64,000 nt of DNA from Streptomyces sp. NRRL F-5122 (GTDB lineage Bacteria > Actinomycetota > Actinomycetes > Streptomycetales > Streptomycetaceae). The stretch is taken from contig NZ_LMWH01000254.1 in the NCBI RefSeq assembly GCF_001507435.1, positions 62,001 through 126,000 on the forward strand, given 5' to 3'. Positions 53,539-61,561 of this stretch are shown piece by piece. Under the pieces are notes generated by a model that was not told the DNA's origin, did not search any database, and saw nothing but the letters and a program-made list of their open reading frames with translations. Each line of letters starts with the position of its first letter. Within the stretch, counting starts at the first letter, position 1. A program made the position numbers and the translations under genes.

Positions 53539-53612
53539 TGGGGCGGGTGGGACTCGAACCCACGGCCGACGGATTATGAGTCCGCTGCTCTAACCGGCTG
53601 AGCTACCGCCCC
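53539..53612 (-). tRNA. tRNA-Met (anticodon CAU), elongator type
   Basis: A 74-base cloverleaf with acceptor GGGGCGG/CCGCCCC, D-arm GCTC...GAGC, anticodon stem GCGGA/TCCGT, loop CTCATAA, T-arm GTGGG/CCCAC and loop TTCGAGT. The paired 1-72 position argues against initiator tRNA. A CAU anticodon could also belong to tRNA-Ile modified with lysidine, but the body and its place next to tRNA-Asn near dnaG favour Met. CCA is not encoded. Confidence 0.9.
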
Positions 53613-53624
53613 GTTACGGCGCGT

Positions 53625-53642
53625 CGCGTACATGTGTACGCG
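53625..53642. other. palindrome upstream of tRNA-Met
   Basis: CGCGTAC-ATGT-GTACGCG lies just before the 5' end of tRNA-Met on the minus strand. It may be a processing or regulatory hairpin. Confidence 0.35.
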
Positions 53643-53746
53643 CCGTCTGCCGCAGCATAGCCGCTCATACGATCTCCTGCTTCGGATGGTCGGCTACACA
53701 TGACCTTGAGGACTCCACCGAGCGGGCGACGGTTCCTGCGGACATG

Positions 53747-53768
53747 AAAAAGGACCCCTGTGGGGCCC
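53747..53768 (-). terminator. intrinsic terminator of the tRNA-Asn unit
   Basis: On the minus strand GGGCCCC-ACA-GGGGTCC (one mismatch) is followed by TTTTT. It is a classic hairpin with U tract, 11 bases beyond the first-listed tRNA-Asn. Confidence 0.85.
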
Positions 53769-53778
53769 TCGTTCAGCG

Positions 53779-53851
53779 CTCCCCCGACTGGACTCGAACC
53801 AGTAACCTGCCGGTTAACAGCCGGCTGCTCTGCCAATTGAGCTACGGAGGA
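53779..53851 (-). tRNA. tRNA-Asn (anticodon GUU), copy 1
   Basis: A 73-base cloverleaf with acceptor TCCTCCG/CGGGGGA (one wobble), anticodon stem GCCGG/CCGGC, loop CTGTTAA, T-arm ACTGG/CCAGT and discriminator G. It is identical in all 73 bases to copy 2. Confidence 0.95.
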
Positions 53852-53856
53852 CCGAG

Positions 53857-53929
53857 CTCCCCCGACTGGACTCGAACCAGTAACCTGCCGGTTAACAGCC
53901 GGCTGCTCTGCCAATTGAGCTACGGAGGA
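53857..53929 (-). tRNA. tRNA-Asn (anticodon GUU), copy 2
   Basis: Identical to copy 1 and separated from it by only 5 bases. It is the promoter-proximal copy on the minus strand, so both must be cut from one transcript that ends at the terminator at 53747. Confidence 0.95.
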
Positions 53930-54094
53930 ATGCATCGTTGCATCGAACGTACCTACCTGGGTATTCGCCAGGGAGCGCGCGCTCGCTGCGACACATACAT
54001 TAGCGCAAGCAGGGGGGTGCTCCGCCAATCCGTACTCCCCACGACCGATGCCCACGCAAAGGGACGACGCAGACGCAAGGGAAGGGTGGCCGCC

Positions 54095-54400
54095 ATGCGC
54101 TATCGGCTCACGTTCGTCGCCGGGCTGTTTCTGGGCTACGTGCTGGGCACACGGGCCGGGCGAGAACGGTACGAGCAGCTGAAGAAGTCGGCCCGCCAGG
54201 TCGCGCAGAACCCGGCTGTCCGCAACACGGCCGAGACCGCGGCCCAGCAGGGACGCGAGATCGCAGGCAAGGCGTTCCACGCCGTGAGCGACAAGGTCGG
54301 CGACCGGATGCCCGCCTCGGTCGCGGGCCGGGTCCGCTCGCTTCGTGAACGGAATGCGAACGGCAGCGTCGAGGACGACTGGGGCACCAGCAACACCTGA
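54095..54400 (+). CDS. small YtxH-like membrane protein
   Basis: A 101-residue protein. RYRLTFVAGLFLGYVLGTRAGRERYEQL contains one N-terminal membrane helix with a glycine-rich GLFLGYVLGTRAG motif, as in YtxH-like proteins. The rest is a hydrophilic helical tail with Ala/Gln/Lys repeats, ending in an acidic EDDWGTSNT. ATG at 54095 is chosen; a GTG at 54086 is possible. Such proteins are often stress- or envelope-related. The specific role is unknown. Confidence 0.75.
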   Translation: MRYRLTFVAGLFLGYVLGTRAGRERYEQLKKSARQVAQNPAVRNTAETAAQQGREIAGKAFHAVSDKVGDRMPASVAGRVRSLRERNANGSVEDDWGTSNT

Positions 54401-54517
54401 TCGCCCCGGGCCGCAGGCTCCGCCCGGCCGGCCGTCGGCATCCGCCGCGCCGGGCGCGCCGTCCCACTCCTCCCGGCGAGGCGCGCCCAGCCCCCTCCGT
54501 ACGGCAGAATTTCCGCC

Positions 54518-55963
54518 ATGGGGATAGTCGCCGGGTTGGACAGTTCGCCCGATTTCACTCGTATCGTCGTCTGCGACTCGGAAACGGGCGCCGTGCTCAG
54601 GCAGGGATACGCGCCGCATCCGGTGGAGGGTGACGGCCGTCCCTCCGACGTCGATCCGCAGGCCTGGCTGCTGTCCCTCGGTGAAGCCGCCGGCGGTGGC
54701 CTCCTGGAAGGCGTGCAGGCCATCGGCGTGTCGTCGCAGCAGAACGCGCTGGTCCCGCTCGACTCCCAGGGGGCCACGGTGCGGCCCGCGCTGGTCGGTG
54801 GCGACAAGCGGGCGCAGGTCGCGGCGGCCGACCTCATCGACGCGCTCGGCGGACGGCAGGCCTGGGCCGAGGCCGTCGGCTGCGTGCCGCAGGCCGCTCG
54901 GCCCGTGACCAAATTGCGCTGGCTCGCCAAGGCCGAGCCCGACAATGCGCGGCGCGCCTCCGTACTCCTGCAGGCCCACGACTGGCTCGTGTGGCAGTTG
55001 CTCGGCCGGCCTGTGAGAAGGACCACGGACCGCGGCGGCGCCTCGGGCACGGGGTACTGGTCGGCGGCGACCGGCGCCTACCGTCCCGACCTCGTGGAGC
55101 TGGCGCTCGGGCACCAGGCCGGGCTGCCCGAGGTGCTGGGGCCGTCCGAGGCGGCGGGGACGACACCGGAGGGGCTGCTGATCTCCGCGGGCACCGGCGA
55201 GACCATGGCCGCCGCCCTGGGCCTCGGCATCGGGCTCGGCGACGCGGTCGTCTCGCTCGGAGCCTCCGGATCGGTGATGGCGGTGCACCCGGAAGCGCTT
55301 GTCGACTCCACCGGGATGATCACCTCCCTGGCGGACGCGACGGGAATGCATCTGCCGGTCGTGACCACGCTCAACGCCGTGCGCACCCTGCGCGGAACCG
55401 CCGAACTGCTCGGCGTGCCCGACCTGGAGGGCCTGTCCGACCTCGCGATGAAGTCGACGCCGGGCTCCCACGGGCTCGTCCTGCTGCCCTATCTGGAAGG
55501 CGAGCGGACCCCGAACCTCCCGCACACCGCGGGCACCCTGGCCGGACTGCGGCGCGAGTCGATGAAGCCCGAGCACCTGGCGCGGGCCGCCTTCGAGGGC
55601 ATGCTGTGCGGGCTCGCGGACGCGCTGGACGTACTGCGTGGACGCGGGGTCGAGGTCCGCCGGATCTTCCTGCTCGGCGCGGCCGCGGAGCTCTCCGCCG
55701 TACAGGCGGCGGCGCCCGCGCTCTTCGGCGTGCAGGTCGTGGTGCCCCAGCCGGCCGACTACGCGGCGATCGGTGCGGCCCGGCAGGCGGCTTGGTCCCT
55801 CGGCGTGTCGCAGGGGACCCAGGACCCGCGCACCCCGCCGGTCTGGCAGGGCGCGGTCGCCCAGGTCCTGGAGCCGGGCGACGAACTGGCGGTGGGCCAG
55901 GCCGTGCGCCAGCAGTACGTGTCCGTACGGGAGCAGACGCATCCGGGGGCGTTCCGCGCCTAG
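54518..55963 (+). CDS. FGGY-family carbohydrate kinase (xylulokinase-like)
   Basis: A 481-residue sugar kinase: VAGLDSSPDFTRIVVCD for the phosphate-1 loop, GVSSQQNALVPLD, ALVGGDKRA with the likely catalytic Asp, and LGASGSVMAVHPEALVD for the phosphate-2 region. ATG at 54518 is the natural start. It most resembles xylulokinase and phosphorylates a ketose or polyol with ATP. The isomerase expected for xylose is not adjacent, so the substrate remains open. The ABC exporter genes follow after 226 bases. Confidence 0.85.
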   Translation: MGIVAGLDSSPDFTRIVVCDSETGAVLRQGYAPHPVEGDGRPSDVDPQAWLLSLGEAAGGGLLEGVQAIGVSSQQNALVPLDSQGATVRPALVGGDKRAQVAAADLIDALGGRQAWAEAVGCVPQAARPVTKLRWLAKAEPDNARRASVLLQAHDWLVWQLLGRPVRRTTDRGGASGTGYWSAATGAYRPDLVELALGHQAGLPEVLGPSEAAGTTPEGLLISAGTGETMAAALGLGIGLGDAVVSLGASGSVMAVHPEALVDSTGMITSLADATGMHLPVVTTLNAVRTLRGTAELLGVPDLEGLSDLAMKSTPGSHGLVLLPYLEGERTPNLPHTAGTLAGLRRESMKPEHLARAAFEGMLCGLADALDVLRGRGVEVRRIFLLGAAAELSAVQAAAPALFGVQVVVPQPADYAAIGAARQAAWSLGVSQGTQDPRTPPVWQGAVAQVLEPGDELAVGQAVRQQYVSVREQTHPGAFRA

Positions 55964-56189
55964 TGCGGGCTCCGTCGTACGGCTCGCCACGCGTCGTACC
56001 CCTGCGGGTGCGTCCGCTACGCCACCTGCCCCGGCCCCGCTCCGTCCGCGGTCCATGACTGAATCCAGGTCAGTAGTTCAGCCGCCGTTGGATAAATCGG
56101 TTGAGGTAACGCGGGTGGAATGTTCGACGATAGGGGGTGGTGCAGCACCGGCTGCCACGCCGTCCGCCGACGACTCCGAGAGATCCCGC

Positions 56190-57923
56190 GTGCTCATACG
56201 ACTTCTGAGGGCCCACCTGCGCCCGTACAAAAACCCGATCACCCTGCTGGTGCTCCTGCAGTTGCTGCAGACCTGCGCCACGCTCTACCTGCCCACCCTC
56301 AACGCGCACATCATCGACAACGGTGTCGTGAAGGGGGACACGGACTACATCCTGACCTTCGGCGGTCTGATGATCGCGGTCTCTCTCGGCCAGGTCCTGT
56401 GCAACATGGGCGCCGTCTACTTCGGCGCCCGTACCGCGTCGGCCCTCGGCCGGGACGTGCGGGCCGCCGTCTTCGACCGGGTGCAGTCCTTCTCCTCCCG
56501 CGAGGTGGCCCACTTCGGGGCGCCGTCGCTGATCACCCGCACCACGAACGACGTGCAGCAGGTGCAGATGCTGGTCCTGCTGTCGTTCACCCTGATGGTG
56601 TCGGCGCCGATCATGTGCGTGGGCGGCATCGTCCTGGCGCTCGGTCTGGACGTGCCGCTGTCCGGTGTGCTGGTCGCGGTCGTGCCGGTGCTCGGCATCT
56701 CCGTGACGCTGATCGTGCGCCGGCTGCGGCCGCTGTTCCGCAGCATGCAGGTCCGCCTCGACACGGTGAACCGGGTGCTGCGCGAGCAGATCACCGGCAA
56801 CCGCGTCATCCGCGCGTTCGTCCGCGACGGCTATGAGAAGGACCGCTTCCGGGGCGCCAACACCGAGCTCACGGACGTGTCCCTGAAGACCGGCCGGACG
56901 CTTGCGCTGATGTTCCCCATCGTGATGACGGTGGTGAACCTCTCCTCCATCGCGGTGGTCTGGTTCGGCGCGCACCGCATCGACAGCGGCGGCATGCAGA
57001 TCGGCGATCTGACGGCGTTCCTCGCCTACCTCATGCAGATCGTCATGTCCGTGATGATGGCCACCTTCATGTTCATGATGGTGCCGCGCGCGGAGGTCTG
57101 TGCCGAGCGCATCGAGGAGGTGCTCGGCACGGAGTCGAGCGTCGTTCCGCCCCTCGCACCCGTGTCCGAGCTGCGGCGTCACGGCCACCTGGAGATCCGC
57201 GAAGCCGGGTTCCGCTACCCGGGTGCCGAGGAGCCGGTCCTCAAGGCCATCGACCTCGTGGCGCGGCCCGGCGAGATCACCGCCGTCATCGGCTCCACCG
57301 GCAGCGGCAAGTCGACCCTGCTCGGTCTGGTGCCCCGCCTCTTCGACGCCACCGAGGGCGAGGTGCTCGTGGACGGCGTGAACGTCCACGAGATCGACCC
57401 GAAGCTGCTGGCGCAGACGGTCGGGCTCGTCCCGCAGAAGCCGTACCTGTTCGCGGGCACGGTCGCCACGAATCTGCGCTACGGCAATCCGGACGCGACC
57501 GACGAGGAGCTGTGGCACGCGCTGGAGGTGGCGCAGGCCAAGGAGTTCGTGTCGAAACTGGAGAGCGGTCTGGACTCCCCCATCGCCCAGGGCGGGACGA
57601 ACGTCTCGGGCGGCCAGCGGCAGCGCCTCGCGATCGCCCGCACTCTGGTCCAGCGCCCGGAGATCTATCTCTTCGACGACTCCTTCTCCGCGCTCGACTA
57701 CGCGACCGACGCGGCGCTGCGCGCGGCGCTTTCACAGGAGACCGCCGAGGCGACGGTGGTGATCGTCGCCCAGCGGGTGGCGACCATCCGTGACGCCGAC
57801 CGGATCGTCGTCCTCGACGAGGGCCGGGTCGTCGGCACCGGGCGCCATCACGAGTTGATGGCGGACAACGAGACGTATCGGGAGATCGTGCTCTCCCAGC
57901 TCACGGAAGCGGAGGCTGCCTGA
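56190..57923 (+). CDS. ABC exporter half, permease-ATPase fusion (first subunit)
   Basis: A 577-residue ABC-type exporter subunit. GTG at 56190 starts VLIRLLRAHLRPYKNPI; longer starts run into the intergenic region. Six helices fill residues 15-320. The ATPase has Walker A GSTGSGKSTLLG, signature VSGGQRQR and Walker B IYLFDDSFSALD. Its catalytic residue after Walker B is Asp-Ser rather than Glu, typical of the degenerate site in heterodimeric exporters. It overlaps the next gene (TGATG). Confidence 0.9.
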   Translation: MLIRLLRAHLRPYKNPITLLVLLQLLQTCATLYLPTLNAHIIDNGVVKGDTDYILTFGGLMIAVSLGQVLCNMGAVYFGARTASALGRDVRAAVFDRVQSFSSREVAHFGAPSLITRTTNDVQQVQMLVLLSFTLMVSAPIMCVGGIVLALGLDVPLSGVLVAVVPVLGISVTLIVRRLRPLFRSMQVRLDTVNRVLREQITGNRVIRAFVRDGYEKDRFRGANTELTDVSLKTGRTLALMFPIVMTVVNLSSIAVVWFGAHRIDSGGMQIGDLTAFLAYLMQIVMSVMMATFMFMMVPRAEVCAERIEEVLGTESSVVPPLAPVSELRRHGHLEIREAGFRYPGAEEPVLKAIDLVARPGEITAVIGSTGSGKSTLLGLVPRLFDATEGEVLVDGVNVHEIDPKLLAQTVGLVPQKPYLFAGTVATNLRYGNPDATDEELWHALEVAQAKEFVSKLESGLDSPIAQGGTNVSGGQRQRLAIARTLVQRPEIYLFDDSFSALDYATDAALRAALSQETAEATVVIVAQRVATIRDADRIVVLDEGRVVGTGRHHELMADNETYREIVLSQLTEAEAA

Positions 57924-59851
57924 TGGCCGGGCCCATGGGACGCATGATGGCCGGGGGCGGCCCGGACCAGCGCTCGATGGACTTCAAGGGGTCCGGGAAG
58001 CGGCTCCTGTCGCTGTTCAAGCCCGAACGCACCCTCATGATCGCGATGCTGGTCTGCGGTGTGCTGAGCGTGGGGCTGTCCGTGATCGGCCCGAAGATCC
58101 TCGGCAGGGCGACCGACCTCGTCTTCGCCGGCATCATCGGCCGGCAGATGCCGGCGGGCATGAGCAAGGAGCAGGTCCTCGAGTCCATGCGCAGGCGGGG
58201 CGAGGGCGGCATGGCCGACATGCTCTCCGGCACGGACTTCACCCCCGGCAAGGGCATCGACTTCGACGCCGTGGGACGGGTCCTGCTGCTCGCCCTAGTC
58301 GCCTTCCTGTTCGCCGGTCTGCTGATGGCGGTCTCCACCCGGCTCTCCAACCGGGCCATCAACAAGACCGTCTACCGCATGCGCGAGGAGGTGCAGGCGA
58401 AGCTGTCGCGGCTTCCGCTGTCGTACTTCGACAAGCGGCAGCGCGGCGAGGTGCTCAGCCGCGCCACCAACGACATCGACAACATCGGTCAGACGCTGCA
58501 GCAGTCGATGGGGCAGCTCATCAACTCGCTGCTGACCATCGTGGGCGTGCTGATCGTGATGTTCTGGGTGTCGTGGCTGCTGGCGCTGGTCGCCCTGGTG
58601 ACCGTGCCGCTCTCCTTCGTCGTGGCCACGCGGATCGGCAAGCGCTCGCAGCCCCACTTCGTTCAGCAGTGGCGCACGACCGGCGCGCTCAACGCGCACA
58701 TCGAGGAGATGTACACCGGGCACACGCTCGTGAAGGTGTTCGGACGCCAGGAGGAGTCGGCCCAACTGTTCGCGGAGCAGAACGACAAGCTCTACGAGGC
58801 CGGGTTCAAGGCGCAGTTCAACAGCGGTGTGATGCAGCCGCTGATGATGTTCGTGTCGAACCTGAACTACGTGCTGGTGGCCGTGGTCGGTGGTCTCCGG
58901 GTCGCGTCCGGTGCCCTGTCCATCGGTGACGTCCAGGCCTTCATCCAGTACTCGAGGCAGTTCTCGATGCCGCTGACGCAGGTCGCGTCGATGGCGAACC
59001 TCGTGCAGTCCGGTGTCGCCTCGGCGGAGCGGATCTTCGAGCTGCTGGACGCGGAGGAGCAGGACGCGGACCCCGAGGAGGGACTGCGGCCGCGGGAACT
59101 GCGCGGGCGGGTCGCGCTGGAGGGCGTGTCGTTCCGGTACGACCCCGAGAAGCCGCTCATCGAGGACCTGTCGCTGAAGGTCGAGCCGGGGCACACGGTC
59201 GCGATCGTCGGCCCGACGGGCGCCGGGAAGACCACGCTGGTGAACCTGCTGATGCGGTTCTACGAGGTCAGAGGCGGACGAATCACGCTCGACGGGGTCG
59301 ACATCGCGAAGATGTCCCGGGACGAGCTGCGGGCCTCGATCGGGATGGTGCTCCAGGACACCTGGCTGTTCGGGGGCACGATCGCGGAGAACATCGCCTA
59401 CGGTGCCGCGCGCGAGGTCACGCGCGGTGAGATCGAGGAGGCGGCGCGCGCGGCGCACGCGGACCGGTTCGTCCGCACGCTGCCGGACGGCTACGACACC
59501 GTGATCGACGACGAGGGCACCGGGGTCAGCGCGGGTGAGAAGCAGCTCATCACGATCGCGCGTGCCTTCCTGTCAGACCCGGTGATCCTGGTGCTGGACG
59601 AGGCGACGAGTTCGGTGGACACCCGGACGGAGGTCCTGATCCAGAAGGCGATGGCGAAACTGGCGCACGGACGGACGTCCTTCGTCATCGCGCACCGGCT
59701 GTCGACCATCCGGGACGCGGACACGATCCTCGTGATGGAGAACGGGTCCATCGTCGAACAGGGCTCGCACAGCGAGCTGCTGGCCGCCGACGGCGCCTAC
59801 GCGCGGCTGTACAAGGCGCAGTTCGCCCAGGCGGTGGCCGAGGTCGACTGA
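57923..59851 (+). CDS. ABC exporter half, permease-ATPase fusion (second subunit)
   Basis: A 642-residue partner subunit, ATG overlapping the previous stop. It begins with a Met/Gly-rich cytoplasmic stretch and has an inserted soluble loop of about 70 residues (residues 70-115) between helices 1 and 2. Walker A is GPTGAGKTTLVN, Walker B VILVLDEATSSVD with the catalytic Glu, and the signature is VSAGEKQL in place of LSGGQ. With the first subunit it should form a heterodimer having one canonical ATP site. Substrates may be drugs, lipids or peptides. Confidence 0.9.
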   Translation: MAGPMGRMMAGGGPDQRSMDFKGSGKRLLSLFKPERTLMIAMLVCGVLSVGLSVIGPKILGRATDLVFAGIIGRQMPAGMSKEQVLESMRRRGEGGMADMLSGTDFTPGKGIDFDAVGRVLLLALVAFLFAGLLMAVSTRLSNRAINKTVYRMREEVQAKLSRLPLSYFDKRQRGEVLSRATNDIDNIGQTLQQSMGQLINSLLTIVGVLIVMFWVSWLLALVALVTVPLSFVVATRIGKRSQPHFVQQWRTTGALNAHIEEMYTGHTLVKVFGRQEESAQLFAEQNDKLYEAGFKAQFNSGVMQPLMMFVSNLNYVLVAVVGGLRVASGALSIGDVQAFIQYSRQFSMPLTQVASMANLVQSGVASAERIFELLDAEEQDADPEEGLRPRELRGRVALEGVSFRYDPEKPLIEDLSLKVEPGHTVAIVGPTGAGKTTLVNLLMRFYEVRGGRITLDGVDIAKMSRDELRASIGMVLQDTWLFGGTIAENIAYGAAREVTRGEIEEAARAAHADRFVRTLPDGYDTVIDDEGTGVSAGEKQLITIARAFLSDPVILVLDEATSSVDTRTEVLIQKAMAKLAHGRTSFVIAHRLSTIRDADTILVMENGSIVEQGSHSELLAADGAYARLYKAQFAQAVAEVD

Positions 59852-59857
59852 TTCCGG

Positions 59858-59887
59858 GGGGACCGCCCCGTGCGGGCGGTCCCCTTT
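59858..59887 (+). terminator. terminator after the ABC exporter operon
   Basis: GGGGACCGCCC (59858-59868) pairs perfectly with 59874-59884 around CGTGC and is followed by TTT. The converging hrdA stop abuts it. Confidence 0.9.
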
Positions 59888-61215
59888 CAGTCCAGGTAGC
59901 CCCTCAACTGGTCGGCGAAGGCGTGGTCGCGGAGCTTGTTCAGCGTCTTCGACTCGATCTGGCGGATCCGCTCACGGGTCACGCCGAAGATGCGGCCGAT
60001 CTCCTCCAGCGTGCGGGGGCGGCCGTCGGCCAGCCCGTAGCGCAGCTGCACGACCTTCCGCTCCCGTTCGCCGAGGGTGGAGAGGACCGCTTCCAGGTGC
60101 TCCCTGAGCAGCAGGAACGCGGCGGACTCGACCGGGCTCGCGGCGTCGCCGTCCTCGATGAGATCCCCGAGGGCCACGTCGTCCTCCTCGCCCACGGGCG
60201 CGTGCAGCGAGACGGGTTCCTGGGCGAGCCTCAGTACCTCGCTGACCCGCTCGCCGGGCAGTTCGAGGTGGGTGGCCACTTCCTCCGGCGTCGGCTCGTA
60301 GCCGCGCTCCTGGAGCATGCGGCGCTGGACCCGGATGACCCGGTTGATGAGCTCGACGACATGGACCGGGACGCGGATGGTGCGGGCCTGGTCGGCCAGG
60401 GCGCGGGACATCGCCTGGCGGATCCACCAGGTCGCGTACGTCGAGAACTTGTACCCGCGGGCGTAGTCGAACTTCTCGACGGCCCTGATCAGGCCGAGGT
60501 TGCCCTCCTGGACGAGGTCGAGCATGGTCAGCCCGCGTCCGACGTAGCGCTTGGCGACCGACACGACGAGCCTCAGGTTGGCCTCGATGAGCCGGCGCTT
60601 GGCGACCCGGCCCATGACCACGAGCCGGTCGAGGTCCAGGGCGAGTTCGGTGTCCAGGTCGGGGGTGTTGCCGAGCTTCTCCTCGGCGAACAGACCGGCT
60701 TCCACGCTGCGGGCGAGTTCGACCTCCTCCGCGGCCGTGAGCAGCGGGATGCGGCCGATCTCGCGCAGGTACTGCCGGAACAGGTCCGAGGAGGGCCCGC
60801 TGGTGTCGGCGCGGCCGCGGAGCGGTTCGGCGGGCTCGGGCGCTTCGGAGACCTCACCGGCGGGTGGCTCCTCGATCTCGGGCGGCTCCTGCGGCTCGTC
60901 CTCCGTCTCGGGGTGGTGCGCGGGCCGGCTCTGCGGCGGCACCCCCGCGAGGACGTCGGTCTCCACATCCGGCTCGTCCGTACGGATGTCGGTCTGTGTG
61001 AGGGTCTGGGTCTGCACGGGGGCGACCTCCAGGAATGTCGCTGCTGAGGCATGCGGCAGCGGTACGTCGGGGATGGGGCCGGTGGTCCGCCCGCCGGCCA
61101 TCCCGTAGTCGTTGAGCGGAATCGCGGGGGTGTGGGACCCGCCATGGGCGGGCCGGCCGCGCTCCGGGGACTCAGGCACCGCACCCCAGTGTGGGGTACG
61201 ACACATCGCTGCCAC
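59887..61215 (-). CDS. hrdA: group 2 RNA polymerase sigma factor HrdA
   Basis: A 442-residue sigma-70 protein. The N-terminal 130 residues are Pro/Glu-rich and poorly conserved. Region 1.2 starts [22 protein letters not shown], region 2 has [25 protein letters not shown], and region 4.2 is [21 protein letters not shown]. It lacks the long region 1.1 of the principal sigma HrdB. The position beside dnaG matches hrdA of Streptomyces. The true start is uncertain: GTG at 61215 has no clear ribosome site, and the ATG at 61101 is an alternative. It directs core polymerase to a subset of -10/-35 promoters. Confidence 0.85.
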   Translation of the reverse strand: MAAMCRTPHWGAVPESPERGRPAHGGSHTPAIPLNDYGMAGGRTTGPIPDVPLPHASAATFLEVAPVQTQTLTQTDIRTDEPDVETDVLAGVPPQSRPAHHPETEDEPQEPPEIEEPPAGEVSEAPEPAEPLRGRADTSGPSSDLFRQYLREIGRIPLLTAAEEVELARSVEAGLFAEEKLGNTPDLDTELALDLDRLVVMGRVAKRRLIEANLRLVVSVAKRYVGRGLTMLDLVQEGNLGLIRAVEKFDYARGYKFSTYATWWIRQAMSRALADQARTIRVPVHVVELINRVIRVQRRMLQERGYEPTPEEVATHLELPGERVSEVLRLAQEPVSLHAPVGEEDDVALGDLIEDGDAASPVESAAFLLLREHLEAVLSTLGERERKVVQLRYGLADGRPRTLEEIGRIFGVTRERIRQIESKTLNKLRDHAFADQLRGYLD

Positions 61216-61561
61216 GAGGGGCGTGCGTCCACTTTTTGCGTCCGGTGCGTGACCGGCCGGTTACTCAGGTCGTTCGACCATCACACCGGACAACCGGGGG
61301 CATCGGGGAAGTTGGGGCACACGAGCGAGAACGAGGAACTGCGGCGTCGTCCCGAGGCACCCGGGGCACGCGTGGACGAGGTCGTGGAACGGCAGGCCAC
61401 GACGCCCGACCTCGCCGGTCAGGTCGAGCAGGGCCGGGTCCTCGCCGGGCACGGCACGGTGTCACGGTCCCTGGCCGCGGGCCGGTCCGCGATCCTCGAC
61501 CACCTCGGGATCACCGCGCCCGAGCCGGCCCCGGAGGGCTGCGCACTCCGCGCGGCGGCGC
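61216..61561. other. gap between hrdA and dnaG with a coding-like stretch
   Basis: The plus strand from about 61312 (TTG) reads in strongly G/C-third-position codons, HTSENEELRRR and later DHLGI, and stays open to 61731 inside dnaG. It may be a small gene or a remnant. The start has no good ribosome site and the end runs over dnaG antisense, so I do not annotate it as a CDS. No terminator was found. Confidence 0.35.

Noticed and set aside
53500..53930. tRNA array as an attachment site of an integrated element
   Set aside because: No integrase, no repeated tRNA 3' fragment and no shift in gene content beside it.
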